From Sphingomonas sp. CBMAI 2297 (GTDB lineage: Bacteria > Pseudomonadota > Alphaproteobacteria > Sphingomonadales > Sphingomonadaceae): a DNA stretch of 64,000 bases. The notes beneath the pieces were generated by a model, which worked only from the letters and a program-made list of their open reading frames with translations, did no database searches and was not told the DNA's origin. Position 1 is the stretch's first letter, and every line of letters starts with the position of its first letter. Positions 9,127 to 17,894 of the stretch are shown here, piece after piece. The stretch spans positions 95,362 to 159,361 of the forward strand of contig NZ_JAPDIR010000006.1 in NCBI RefSeq assembly GCF_029870595.1. The letters run 5' to 3'. A program made the translations under genes and the position numbers.

Positions 9127-10058
9127 CCCGCGCAGCCTCCGCCCATCGCCTCGTCGACGATGCGCTGGCACAGCTGCGGATAGGAGATGCCGAGATGCCG
9201 CGCCTGTTCGGGCACCAGGCTGAGCGGCGTCATGCCGGGCTGGGTGTTCACTTCGAGCAGGAACAGGCCCTCGACACCTTGGCTGTCGTCCCAGCGGAAA
9301 TCGGAGCGCGACGTGCCCTTGCAGCCCAGCAGCCTGTGCGCCTCGAGCGCGATGCGCCGGCACGCCTCGGCGATCTCGTCGGGGATCTGCGCCGGATAGA
9401 CATGCTCGGTCAGCCCGTCGGTATATTTGGCGTCGTAATCGTAGAAGCCGCTCTTCGGCTTCAATTCGGTCACGCCCAGCGCCTCGCCCGCCAGCACCGC
9501 GGTGGTCAGCTCGCGGCCGCGGATGAAGGGCTCGGCGAGCAGTTCGTCGAACTCCTGCCACGGGCCGATCGCGTCGGCCGAGATCGGATTGCCGTAATTG
9601 CCTTCCTTGGTGACGATGGCGACGCCCACCGACGAGCCTTCGTTGACCGGCTTGAGCACATAGGGGCGCGGCAGCGGATCGGCCTGGTGCAGTTCCTCGG
9701 TCTTCACCATCCGTCCGCCGGGCATCGGGATGCCGTGCGGCACCAGCGCCTGCTTGGTCAGCTGCTTGTCGATCGCGATCACCGAGGCGACCAGGCCGGA
9801 ATGGGTGTATTTCACGCCCATCAGGTCGAGCATGCCCTGCACCGTGCCGTCCTCCCCCGGCGTGCCGTGCAGCGCGTTGAACACCACGTCCGGCCGCGCC
9901 TCGGCGATCCTCAGCGCGACGTCGCGGTCCATGTCGATGCGCGTCACCCGGTGGCCCAGGCTCTCCAGCGCCTCCGCAATGCCCGCGCCGGACATCAGCG
10001 AGACCTCGCGCTCGGCCGACCAGCCACCCATCAGAACCGCGATGTGGAGGGGGGTCAC
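9123..10058 (-). CDS. ddlB: D-alanine--D-alanine ligase
   Basis: This ATP-grasp enzyme joins two D-Ala residues for the muramyl pentapeptide. At 311 residues it has normal family length. It starts MTPLHIAVLMGGWSAEREVS, whose GG.S.E..VS is the first family signature. It continues with VFNALHGTPGEDGTVQG and ends with the metal-binding FLLEVNTQPGMTPLSL. The start is a GTG that shares four bases (10055-10058) with the stop of the DUF4262 gene, with GGAG ten bases upstream. The 3' end overlaps ftsQ. It lies in its normal dcw position, apart from the inserted upstream neighbour. Confidence 0.97.
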   Translation of the reverse strand: MTPLHIAVLMGGWSAEREVSLMSGAGIAEALESLGHRVTRIDMDRDVALRIAEARPDVVFNALHGTPGEDGTVQGMLDLMGVKYTHSGLVASVIAIDKQLTKQALVPHGIPMPGGRMVKTEELHQADPLPRPYVLKPVNEGSSVGVAIVTKEGNYGNPISADAIGPWQEFDELLAEPFIRGRELTTAVLAGEALGVTELKPKSGFYDYDAKYTDGLTEHVYPAQIPDEIAEACRRIALEAHRLLGCKGTSRSDFRWDDSQGVEGLFLLEVNTQPGMTPLSLVPEQARHLGISYPQLCQRIVDEAMGGGCAG

Positions 10059-10564
10059 GAATTCATGCTCCGTTCGTAAAGTGCCGGCTGAAGATCGCGC
10101 ACATCCTGGCTGCAATCTTCGTCCCAGGGAAAGAGTCCGTCCACCGCGCCCGGCCAGACAAGCTGCACGGCGCAATCCAGGGCGCGGCCGGTGCGACGTT
10201 CCTCGTACCAGATCGCCGAGTTGAAATATTCGCGAACGATGCGGCTCGGATCGATCGTCCTGGCGATCACCCGATGCCCTTGCAACAATCCTTCGATTTC
10301 CGCTCCGTCAGCAAGTGCCAGACCCTCGCGGCACATGCGGAGCAGATCGTTCACCATCGCCCCGCAAAGCGGGCCGGGCAGGCCCAGCACGATCACCTCG
10401 GGCTGGCGCACCGTCTCGAGGAAGCCGGTCGAATAGCTGAAGGGCGGCTCCCATTCCTCGTCATCCTCAGAGGCGACGGAAGTGATGTGGCAGCCATGAT
10501 CGCGCACGTTCGCGATGATCTTGCGCTCATAATCGGTGAGGCGGCGCAGCTTGTCGAAGATCAT
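10055..10564 (-). CDS. DUF4262 domain protein embedded in the dcw cluster
   Basis: This 169-residue soluble protein has no signal peptide or membrane segment. It matches DUF4262 by the pattern IIANVRDHGCHITSV (about 16-30), then PPFSYSTGFLE (40-50), then PEVIVLGLP (55-63). The function of the domain is not established. The start ATG overlaps the murB stop (10561-10564) and its own stop overlaps the ddlB GTG (10055-10058). It is therefore locked into the cell-wall transcript and translationally coupled on both sides. DUF4262 is not part of the classical dcw set, where murB is followed directly by ddlB. No base-composition break is obvious. The C-terminus (SQDVRDLQPALYERSMNS) shows no motif I recognise. 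Confidence 0.85.
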   Translation of the reverse strand: MIFDKLRRLTDYERKIIANVRDHGCHITSVASEDDEEWEPPFSYSTGFLETVRQPEVIVLGLPGPLCGAMVNDLLRMCREGLALADGAEIEGLLQGHRVIARTIDPSRIVREYFNSAIWYEERRTGRALDCAVQLVWPGAVDGLFPWDEDCSQDVRDLQPALYERSMNS

Positions 10565-11478
10565 TCCGCCACCCCCACACGCTGGATTTCCCATTCCAGC
10601 TCGATGCCCGACTGCGCCTTGACCCTGGCGCGGACTTCCTCGCCCAGCGCTTCGATGTCGGCCGAGGAAGCATTGCCCAGATTGAGCAGGAAATTGCAGT
10701 GTTTTTCGCTGACCTGCGCATCGCCGCGCACAAGGCCGCGGCAGCCGGCCGCATCGATCAGCGCCCAGGCCTTGCCGCCGTCCGGATTCTTGAAGGTCGA
10801 GCCGCCAGTCCGCGACCTAAGTGGCTGGGAAGCCTCGCGTTCCGCCGCGATCCTGTCCATCTCGGCACCGATCTCGGCCTTGTCGCCGGGCGTGCCCTCG
10901 AACAGCGCCTCGACCACCACGGCTCCCGCGGGCAGCTCCGAATGGCGATAGGTATAGCCCAGTTTCGCCGCCGGCCAGGTCTCGACCGTCCCGTTTCGAG
11001 TCACGAGAGTCAGCTCGACCAGGACATCGCTGGCATCGCGGCCATAGGCTCCGGCGTTCATCCGCACCGCGCCGCCGACCGTGCCCGGAATCCCCCGCAG
11101 GAACTCCAGCCCGGCAATACCGGCGTCGCGCGCGGCACTCGCCACCGTGATCCCCATCGCCGCCCCGCCGGCGCGCACACGCCAAGAACCTTCCTCGGCG
11201 CCCGGCTCGATCGAAACCCTGGCCATCGCCTTGGGCAGCCGCACCACCACCCCCGGCACGCCGCCGTCCCGCACGATCAGGTTCGAGCCGACGCCCACCG
11301 GCAGCACCGGCACCTCCGGATCCAGCGCCGCCACGAACGCCGCCAGGCTCTCTACGTCATCGGGACGCACCAGCCATTCGGCCGGCCCGCCGGTGCGGAA
11401 CCAGATGAAGTCGGCAAGGCTGCCCCGGTGCTGGACCGTCCCGCGCAGCGGTGGCAGCGCGGTGCAGACCGGGCTCAC
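10561..11478 (-). CDS. murB: UDP-N-acetylenolpyruvoylglucosamine reductase
   Basis: MurB is the FAD enzyme that reduces UDP-GlcNAc-enolpyruvate to UDP-MurNAc. The protein of about 305 residues has the FAD-binding pattern LADFIWFRTGGPAEWLVRP, then VLPVGVGSNLIVRDGG, and LEFLRGIPGTVGGAVRMNAGAYG around the active site. The catalytic Ser lies in RSRTGGSTFKNPDG, and the C-terminal signature is DAQVSEKHCNFLLN. This arrangement fits type II MurB. I place the start at the GTG at 11478, which overlaps the stop of the 64-residue gene (GTGA) and has GGGGA five bases upstream; an ATG at 11484 is a close alternative. Confidence 0.96.
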   Translation of the reverse strand: MSPVCTALPPLRGTVQHRGSLADFIWFRTGGPAEWLVRPDDVESLAAFVAALDPEVPVLPVGVGSNLIVRDGGVPGVVVRLPKAMARVSIEPGAEEGSWRVRAGGAAMGITVASAARDAGIAGLEFLRGIPGTVGGAVRMNAGAYGRDASDVLVELTLVTRNGTVETWPAAKLGYTYRHSELPAGAVVVEALFEGTPGDKAEIGAEMDRIAAEREASQPLRSRTGGSTFKNPDGGKAWALIDAAGCRGLVRGDAQVSEKHCNFLLNLGNASSADIEALGEEVRARVKAQSGIELEWEIQRVGVAE

Positions 11479-11669
11479 TTCCATCCCCACATGCTCGACC
11501 ATTGCTTCCACGCCGCCAGATTGGCCTCGGCCGCCCTCTGCCCCGCCTGCTGCAGCTTGATCACGTCGCGCCCGGCATCGAGCATCTTCCGCGCTGCATC
11601 CATCTGTGCCTGCTGCGCCTTGATCAGGTCGCGCTGCATCTCGATGCCCAGGGTCAGCCAGTCCTTCAT
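11475..11669 (-). CDS. 64-residue uncharacterised protein between murC and murB
   Basis: This short protein begins [20 protein letters not shown]. Most of it reads as one long amphipathic helix (about residues 8-55, rich in Ala, Gln, Lys and Arg, no Pro). It ends in a Trp-rich tail ([11 protein letters not shown]) that could sit at a membrane interface. The start ATG overlaps the murC stop (11666-11669) and its stop overlaps the murB GTG (11475-11478), so both junctions look translationally coupled. The coupling and the helical pattern argue that it is a real gene. I do not recognise a family. A weak phasin-like flavour (helical, QQ.Q, amphipathic) is noted but not claimed. Confidence 0.7.
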   Translation of the reverse strand: MKDWLTLGIEMQRDLIKAQQAQMDAARKMLDAGRDVIKLQQAGQRAAEANLAAWKQWSSMWGWK

Positions 11670-13078
11670 GCGACTGCCTTCGCTTCCTCGATCGCGCCCG
11701 CCAGGTTCGCCGCCCATTTCGTGATGTCGCCCGCGCCGAGGCAGATGACCATGTCCCGGGGCTGGATCACTCCGGCGAGCGCGCGCGCCAGCGCGTCCTC
11801 GCCCTCGATCGACGCCACCGCGCGATGCCCGCGCCGCTGGATGTTCTCGACCAGCGCCTCCGCGCTCACGCCCTCGAGCGGCAGCTCGCCCGCCGCATAG
11901 ACCGGCGTGACATAGACCATGTCGGCATCGTTGAAGGCCTGGGCGAACTCGTCCATCAGGTTCTTCAGGCGCGTGAAGCGATGCGGCTGGACGACGGCGA
12001 TCACCCTGCCCTCGGCGCTCTCCCGCGCCGCCGCCAGCACCGCGCGGATCTCGACCGGGTGATGGCCGTAATCGTCGATGATCGTGGTGCCGCCGGTCTC
12101 GCCAACCTTGGTGAAGCGCCGCTTGACCCCGCCGAACTTGGCGAAGCCCTGCTGGATCGTCGCATCCAGAATGCCCAGCTCCAGCGCCACGCCGATCGCG
12201 GCGAGCGCGTTCTGGACATTGTGGCGGCCCGGCATCGGCAGCTCGATGCCCTCGATCGAGCGGGTGGTGCCGTCGCGGTGGCGGATGATCGCCTCGAAGC
12301 GGTTGCCGCCATGATGCGGCACCACATTGACGCCGCGCACATCCGCGCTGGCGGCAAAGCCATAGGTCACGATCCGGCGATCGCGCACGCGCGGGATGAT
12401 CGCCTGCACCTCGGGATGATCCAGGCACAGCAGCGCCGCGCCATAGAAGGGCACGTTCTCGACGAACTCGACGAACGCGTCCTTCACCGCATCGAACGAG
12501 CCGTAATGGTCGAGATGCTCGGGATCGATGTTGGTGACGATGGCATAGGTGCCGTCGAGCCGCAGGAAGCTGCCGTCGCTCTCATCGGCCTCGACCACCA
12601 TCCACTCGCTGTCGCCGAGGCGCGCGTTCGAGCCATATTGGTTGATGATGCCGCCGTTGATCACGGTCGGATCCACCCCGCCCGCATCGAGCAGCGCCGC
12701 GACCATCGAGGTGGTCGTGGTCTTGCCGTGCGTGCCGGCCACCGCGACGGTGGATTTCAGCCGCATCAGCTCGGCGAGCATCTCGGCACGCCGCACCACG
12801 GGGATGCGGCGCTGATAGGCCGCCTCGACCTCGGGATTGGTGCGCACAATCGCGGTGGAGACCACGACCACCGCCGCATCGCCCAGATTCTCGGCGTCAT
12901 GGCCGATGGTGACGGGGATGCCGCGGCTGCGCAGGCCCTGCACGACATAGCCTTCGGCCACGTCCGAACCCTGCACCTTGTAGCCGAGATTGTGCATCAC
13001 CTCGGCGATGCCGGACATGCCGATGCCGCCGATGCCGACGAAATGGATGATGCCGATGTCGGTTGCGACGCCCTTCAT
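11666..13078 (-). CDS. murC: UDP-N-acetylmuramate--L-alanine ligase
   Basis: MurC is the ATP-dependent cytoplasmic ligase that adds L-Ala to UDP-MurNAc. The 470-residue protein starts [20 protein letters not shown], with the nucleotide-binding GIGGIGMSG. The Mur ligase P-loop is [15 protein letters not shown]. Further signatures are [29 protein letters not shown], and the C-terminal [10 protein letters not shown]. All three Mur domains are present at normal length. The start lies 13 bases after the murG stop; its own stop overlaps the 64-residue gene. Confidence 0.98.
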   Translation of the reverse strand: MKGVATDIGIIHFVGIGGIGMSGIAEVMHNLGYKVQGSDVAEGYVVQGLRSRGIPVTIGHDAENLGDAAVVVVSTAIVRTNPEVEAAYQRRIPVVRRAEMLAELMRLKSTVAVAGTHGKTTTTSMVAALLDAGGVDPTVINGGIINQYGSNARLGDSEWMVVEADESDGSFLRLDGTYAIVTNIDPEHLDHYGSFDAVKDAFVEFVENVPFYGAALLCLDHPEVQAIIPRVRDRRIVTYGFAASADVRGVNVVPHHGGNRFEAIIRHRDGTTRSIEGIELPMPGRHNVQNALAAIGVALELGILDATIQQGFAKFGGVKRRFTKVGETGGTTIIDDYGHHPVEIRAVLAAARESAEGRVIAVVQPHRFTRLKNLMDEFAQAFNDADMVYVTPVYAAGELPLEGVSAEALVENIQRRGHRAVASIEGEDALARALAGVIQPRDMVICLGAGDITKWAANLAGAIEEAKAVA

Positions 13079-13091
13079 GCGCCAAACTCAC

Positions 13092-14243
13092 TCATGCGAA
13101 CGCTGGCCTTCCCTGCATTGCGGCGCGGCGGATGCCGATCGGGGCTTCCGGCGCGTGGATGGATTCGACGAGATCGGCGAGATCGCGCGTGGCGTTGGGA
13201 CGGCCCACGCTGCGCGCGCGCGCCGCGGCGTTCTCGAGCCCAACCGTGTCGAGCCCGAGCTTCTGGATCTGCTTGGCCAGCTCCGCCGCGGTGAAGGCGC
13301 GCTGCTGGATCGTCCGCGCGCCGCCGGCCGCGGTGATCTCGCGCGCATTGGCGGTCTGGTGGTCGTCGGTGGCGCTGGGCAGCGGCACGAGAATCGCCGG
13401 CCGGCCGGCCGCGGTGAGCTCGGCGATGGTCGAGGCGCCCGCGCGCGCGATCACGATGTGCGACCAGGCCAGCACATCGGCCATGTCGGTGATATAGGTG
13501 GAGACATCGGCCGGAATGCCATGGTTCTGATACTTCGCCCGCACCGTCTCGATATCCTCGACGCGTGCTTGGTGCGTCACCTGCAGGCGGCGGCGGAAAT
13601 GCACCGGGAGCAGCGCCAGCCCGTCGGGCACCACCTGGCTCAGCACGGTCGCGCCCTGGCTACCGCCGGTGACGAGCACGCGGAAGATGCCGTCCTCCTC
13701 CAGCAGCGGATAGGGGCGGTTGCGCAGGTTCAGCACCGCCTCGCGCACCGGGTTGCCGACGAGATGGGCCTTGGCCTGCCAGCCGGGCTTCAGCCGGTCG
13801 ACCTGGTCATAGGAAGTGGCGATGGCGTCGACCCGGCCCGCGACGAAGCGGTTGACCCGGCCGAGCACGGCATTCTGCTCGTGGATCACCGTCGGCACGC
13901 CGGCGCGGAAGGCCGCGAGCAATGCCGGCAGCGCCGGATAGCCGCCGAACCCGATCACCGCGGCGGGCTGGATCTCCTTGTAGAGCCGCAGCGCCATCGC
14001 GCGGCCCGCCATGATCTTGCCGGCCGCGCGGACATAGCCGAGCGGGCCGCCGCCCAGCCGCCCCGCCGGGAGGACATGCGTCTCCACCCCTTCGAACAGG
14101 CCCGGGAAGCGAACGCCGCGATCGTCGCTCACCAGCGCGACATGATGGCCCCGTTCGGTCAGCTCCGCCGCCAGCGCGGCCGCAGGCACCATGTGCCCGC
14201 CGGTGCCGCCGGCGGCGAGAACATAGCTTCGGGACTGAGTCAT
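13092..14243 (-). CDS. murG: UDP-GlcNAc:lipid I GlcNAc transferase MurG
   Basis: MurG is the GT-B glycosyltransferase that converts lipid I to lipid II at the cytoplasmic face of the membrane. The 383-residue protein begins MTQSRSYVLAAGGTGGHMVP, where GGTGGH is the lipid-linked acceptor loop. It continues with AVIGFGGYPALPALLAA, VTGGSQGATVLSQVVPD, and VIARAGASTIAELTAAGRPAILVPLP at the UDP-GlcNAc site. ATGA coupling to ftsW upstream (14240-14243) fits its work directly after MraY and beside FtsW. Confidence 0.98.
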   Translation of the reverse strand: MTQSRSYVLAAGGTGGHMVPAAALAAELTERGHHVALVSDDRGVRFPGLFEGVETHVLPAGRLGGGPLGYVRAAGKIMAGRAMALRLYKEIQPAAVIGFGGYPALPALLAAFRAGVPTVIHEQNAVLGRVNRFVAGRVDAIATSYDQVDRLKPGWQAKAHLVGNPVREAVLNLRNRPYPLLEEDGIFRVLVTGGSQGATVLSQVVPDGLALLPVHFRRRLQVTHQARVEDIETVRAKYQNHGIPADVSTYITDMADVLAWSHIVIARAGASTIAELTAAGRPAILVPLPSATDDHQTANAREITAAGGARTIQQRAFTAAELAKQIQKLGLDTVGLENAAARARSVGRPNATRDLADLVESIHAPEAPIGIRRAAMQGRPAFA

Positions 14244-15472
14244 GCGTTGGTGCTCCAGCGGCCGGTATAGGGCGAGCGCTTCAAATACGGGTTTCGCCGC
14301 GTGAAGGCGAGCAGCAACCCATAGCCGATCGCCAGCGCGATCATCGACGATCCGCCATAGGAAATGAAGGGCAGCGTCATGCCCTTGGACGGGGCGATGC
14401 CGGTGTTCACCGCCATGTTGATCAGCGACTGCACGCCGAACTGCGCGGCGAGGCCGGCGGCGGCGAGCAGGCGGAAGGCGTCCTCCTCGTCCAGCAGCTT
14501 CATCAGCACGCGGATCACGATAGCGAGATAGAGCGTGACGATCACCGCGCAGGCGATCAGCCCGAACTCCTCGCCGATCACCGAGAAGATATAGTCGGTA
14601 TGCCCCTCGGGCAGCTTGAACTTCATCATGCCGTTGCCCGGCCCGCGCCCCAGCAGGCCGCCGGCGGTGAGCGTCTCGTGCGCCATCTCCACCTGATAGC
14701 GCTCGGCGAGCGCGGCATCCTTGGTGGGGAACAGGAAATTGTCGATGCGGGTGCGGGCGGTGCCGTAGAACAGATAGGCCGCGATCACGCCCGCCACCGC
14801 CGTGCCGAACAGGCCGGCGATCGCCGCGGGCGAGATGCCCGAGATCATCAGCAGGATGATCCATACGCTGCCGAACACGATCGTCTGGCCGAAATCGGGC
14901 TGGAGCATCAGCAGCACGCCGATCAGCGCGGTGAGCGCGCCGGTGACGAACAGCACCGGCAGCTGCGGATCCTTGGCGCGGAAGCTGAGCATCCAGGCGG
15001 TCGAGACGATGAACAGCGGCTTGAGGAACTCGGAGGGCTGGAATTCCGCGAGCCCGACTCCGATCCAGCGCTTGGCGCCGTTCACCTCATGCCCGATCAC
15101 CGGCACCAGCGCGAGGCAGATCAGGAATATCCCCGCCCCGATCAGCGCCAGCCGGCGTGCCACCGTGACCGGCAGCATCGAGACCGCGATCAGCACCGGC
15201 ACGCTGATGCACACCCAGATCAGCTGGCGCCAGAAATAATACATCGGCGCCATGATGTGGGTGGCGTCGGAATAGCGGCGCGCGGTAGCGGGCGAGGCGG
15301 CGGCCACCGCGACCAGCCCGATCGCGATCAGCAGCAGTGCCAGCGTGAGCAGCACCCGATCGACTTCCCAGAACCACATGCCGGCACGCGTCTTGCTCGC
15401 ACGGCCGAGCTGTTGCTGGACGCGGCGGCGAACCTCGCTTCCAGCTTCCGGCACCTCGACGGTTTCGTTCAT
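14240..15472 (-). CDS. ftsW: Septal peptidoglycan glycosyltransferase FtsW
   Basis: FtsW is a SEDS-family polymerase that works with FtsI to build septal peptidoglycan. The 410-residue polytopic membrane protein shows about ten hydrophobic helices after a polar N-terminal tail of about 40 residues. Family signatures include NGAKRWIGVGLAEFQPSEFLK, then LLMLQPDFGQTIV containing the catalytic Asp region, then GRGPGNGMMKFKLPEGHTD and INMAVNTGIAPSKGMTLPFI. It starts at an ATG overlapping the murD stop (15469-15472) and ends in the overlap with murG. Confidence 0.97.
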   Translation of the reverse strand: MNETVEVPEAGSEVRRRVQQQLGRASKTRAGMWFWEVDRVLLTLALLLIAIGLVAVAAASPATARRYSDATHIMAPMYYFWRQLIWVCISVPVLIAVSMLPVTVARRLALIGAGIFLICLALVPVIGHEVNGAKRWIGVGLAEFQPSEFLKPLFIVSTAWMLSFRAKDPQLPVLFVTGALTALIGVLLMLQPDFGQTIVFGSVWIILLMISGISPAAIAGLFGTAVAGVIAAYLFYGTARTRIDNFLFPTKDAALAERYQVEMAHETLTAGGLLGRGPGNGMMKFKLPEGHTDYIFSVIGEEFGLIACAVIVTLYLAIVIRVLMKLLDEEDAFRLLAAAGLAAQFGVQSLINMAVNTGIAPSKGMTLPFISYGGSSMIALAIGYGLLLAFTRRNPYLKRSPYTGRWSTNA

Positions 15473-16827
15473 CCCAGCGCCTCCACCGCGTCGCGGAAGG
15501 CCTGGCCCCGGGCTTCGTAATCCGTGAACTGGTCGAACGAGGCACAGGCGGGGGACAGCAGCACCGTCTCCCCTTCCTTCGCCCGCGCCGCCGCGCTCTG
15601 CACCGCGGCTTCGAGCGTGCCCGATCGCTCGACCGGCATCTCGCCTTCGAGCAGCCGGGCGAACATCTCGCCCGCCTCGCCGATCGTATAGGCCCGCACC
15701 ACATGGGGAAAGCCCGGGCGACAGGCATCGAGATCCTTCGCCTTGGCCTTGCCGCCCAGGATCCAGTGGATCTTCGGATACGCGGAGAGCGCCGGAGCGG
15801 CGGAGTCCGCGTTGGTCGCCTTGCTGTCGTTGACGAACAGCACGCCGCGGCGCGTGGCGACCCGCTCCATCCGGTGCGGCAGGCCGGGGAAAGTCTCCAG
15901 CCCCTTGTCTATCGCATCCTGCGCAATGCCGAGCGCCTTGCACGCGGCAATCGCGGCGAGCGCGTTCTGGGCATTGTGCAGACCCTGCAGCGCGGGCCAG
16001 CGCGACTGGTCGAGGCAGGCGCCGGGAGCGATCCTGACGAGATCCTCGCTCCGGCCCGATGCGGCGATCTGGCGCGCGATCTCCGCCGAAGGCGCATCGC
16101 CGATGCCGATCACGGCGGCGTGTCCGGGCGCCTGCATCGCGAACAGCCGGGCCTTGGACGCGGCATAAGCCTCGAACCCGGCATAGCGGTCGAGATGATC
16201 GGGCGTGAGGTTGAGCAGCACCGCGACGTCGCAATCGAGGCTTTGGGTCAGGTCGATCTGGTAGCTGGAGAGCTCCAGCACATAGACGCCGCCCTCGGGC
16301 AGCGGGTCCTGCCCCAGGATCGGCAGCCCGATATTGCCGCCGAGCCGCGCCGGGATGTCGGCGGTGTCGACGATGTGGTGGATCAGCGCCGTGGTGGTCG
16401 ACTTGCCGTTGGTGCCGGTAATGCCGATCACGCGATGCGCGGGCATCTCGGCACGCGCTTCCGCGAACAGCTCGATATCGCCGATGACGGGCACGCCGGC
16501 AGCAGCGGCCCTGGTGGCGATGGGATGGGTATTGAGCGGCACGCCGGGGGACACGATTACGGCCGTGAGGCCGGTCAAGTCGATCTCGACGGGATCGGCA
16601 AGGGTCAGGGATAGGGGCACATGCGATGCGCCATCGGTGGCCCCCTCTCCCCGGCCCTCTCCGCGCGAGCGGAGAGAGGGAGAAAGCGCGTCACGCGCCT
16701 TCTCGTTGGCGTCCCACGCCACGACTTCGGCACCCGCGGCCATCAGCGCGCGCACGGTCGCCACGCCCGAGCGCGCGAGCCCGAGCACCGCATAGCGTTT
16801 GCCGCGCCAGGCCGTGCTCGTGATCAC
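15469..16827 (-). CDS. murD: UDP-N-acetylmuramoylalanine--D-glutamate ligase with repeat insertion
   Basis: MurD is the ligase that adds D-Glu to UDP-MurNAc-L-Ala. The 452-residue protein has the GLARSG nucleotide loop (16-21), GDIELFAEA, the P-loop [12 protein letters not shown] (about 135-146), [10 protein letters not shown] and [14 protein letters not shown] motifs ([18 protein letters not shown]). The start is a GTG overlapping the mraY stop (16824-16827). Residues 49-62 ([14 protein letters not shown]) are not part of the family. They are encoded by a palindromic repeat inserted in frame in the loop after [11 protein letters not shown], before the [12 protein letters not shown] strand. 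All catalytic motifs are intact, so the enzyme should work. Confidence 0.96.
   Translation of the reverse strand: MITSTAWRGKRYAVLGLARSGVATVRALMAAGAEVVAWDANEKARDALSPSLRSRGEGRGEGATDGASHVPLSLTLADPVEIDLTGLTAVIVSPGVPLNTHPIATRAAAAGVPVIGDIELFAEARAEMPAHRVIGITGTNGKSTTTALIHHIVDTADIPARLGGNIGLPILGQDPLPEGGVYVLELSSYQIDLTQSLDCDVAVLLNLTPDHLDRYAGFEAYAASKARLFAMQAPGHAAVIGIGDAPSAEIARQIAASGRSEDLVRIAPGACLDQSRWPALQGLHNAQNALAAIAACKALGIAQDAIDKGLETFPGLPHRMERVATRRGVLFVNDSKATNADSAAPALSAYPKIHWILGGKAKAKDLDACRPGFPHVVRAYTIGEAGEMFARLLEGEMPVERSGTLEAAVQSAAARAKEGETVLLSPACASFDQFTDYEARGQAFRDAVEALG
16642..16683. repeat. In-frame palindromic repeat inside murD
   Basis: The segment contains CTCTCCGC (16657-16664), a GCGA loop and GCGGAGAG (16669-16676), flanked by purine/pyrimidine runs (CCCCCTCTCC and GAGGGAGAAAG). 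It encodes the [14 protein letters not shown] peptide of MurD. Extragenic hairpins with related CCCCTCCC arms occur at 38832-38851 and 41256-41276. This suggests a dispersed hairpin element that has entered a coding sequence without breaking the frame. Confidence 0.7.
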
Positions 16828-17894
16828 CGCAGCTTGAGCGTCGCCAGCCCCGCCAGCGCCAGCACGAACGCGATGATCCAGAAGCGGATCACCACCGTCG
16901 GCTCCGACCAGCCGAGCTGCTCGAAATGGTGGTGGATCGGCGCCATCTTGAAGATGCGCTTGCCGGTGCGCTTGAAGAAGAACACCTGGATGATGACGCT
17001 CAGCGCCTCCATCACGAACAGGCCGCCGATGATGCCGAGCACCAGCTCATGGTGCGTGGTGACGGCGATGGTGCCGAGCGCGCCACCGAGCGCGAGGCTG
17101 CCGGTATCGCCCATGAACACGGCCGCCGGGGGCGCGTTGAACCACAGAAAGGCGAGCCCCGCCCCCACCATCGCGCCGCAGAAGATCGCCAGGTCGCCCG
17201 CGCCCGGCACGTGCGGGATGCCCAGATAGATCGCATAGATCTTGTTGCCGGCCAGATAGGCGATCAGCATGAAGGCCATGCTGGCGATCACCACCGGCAT
17301 GGTCGCCAGCCCGTCCAGCCCGTCGGTGAGGTTCACCGCATTGCCGAACGCCACGATCACGAAGGCGGCGAAGGCGATGTAGAACCAGCCGATGTCCGGA
17401 TGGATCCAGCTGAAGAAGGGCACGTAGAGCTGGGTGCCGTTCTGCGAGCAGATGATCCAGGCGGCGACGCCCGCGATCAGGAACTCGCCCAGCAGCCGCA
17501 CCTTGCCCGATACGCCCGCGGTCTTCTGCTTCCGCACCTTGTCATAGTCGTCGAGGAAGCCGATCATCCCGAAGCCGAAGGTGACGAACATGCAGGCCCA
17601 GACATAGGGGTTGCGCAGGTCCATCCACAGCAGCAGCGAGAGCATCAGGCTGGTCAGGATCATCAGCCCGCCCATCGTCGGCGTGCCGCGCTTGGCAAGG
17701 TGGCTCTGCGGCCCGTCGTCGCGGATCGGCTGCCCCTTGCCCTGGCGGATGCGCAGCCAGCCGATGAACCGCGGCCCGATCACCAGCCCGATCAGCAACG
17801 CCGTCGCCACCGCGCCGCCGGTGCGGAAGGAGAGATAGCGGAAGAGGTTGAAGACGCCGGGAAAGCCCAGCAGATCCGCAATCCAGTACAACAT
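16824..17894 (-). CDS. mraY: Phospho-N-acetylmuramoyl-pentapeptide transferase MraY
   Basis: MraY transfers phospho-MurNAc-pentapeptide to undecaprenyl phosphate, forming lipid I. The 356-residue protein has about ten membrane helices. Diagnostic motifs are [12 protein letters not shown], the acidic pair in [28 protein letters not shown], and the C-terminal [14 protein letters not shown] with the His triplet. It starts with an ATG that shares one base with the murF stop (TGATG at 17894). Length and motif order are normal. Confidence 0.98.
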   Translation of the reverse strand: MLYWIADLLGFPGVFNLFRYLSFRTGGAVATALLIGLVIGPRFIGWLRIRQGKGQPIRDDGPQSHLAKRGTPTMGGLMILTSLMLSLLLWMDLRNPYVWACMFVTFGFGMIGFLDDYDKVRKQKTAGVSGKVRLLGEFLIAGVAAWIICSQNGTQLYVPFFSWIHPDIGWFYIAFAAFVIVAFGNAVNLTDGLDGLATMPVVIASMAFMLIAYLAGNKIYAIYLGIPHVPGAGDLAIFCGAMVGAGLAFLWFNAPPAAVFMGDTGSLALGGALGTIAVTTHHELVLGIIGGLFVMEALSVIIQVFFFKRTGKRIFKMAPIHHHFEQLGWSEPTVVIRFWIIAFVLALAGLATLKLR

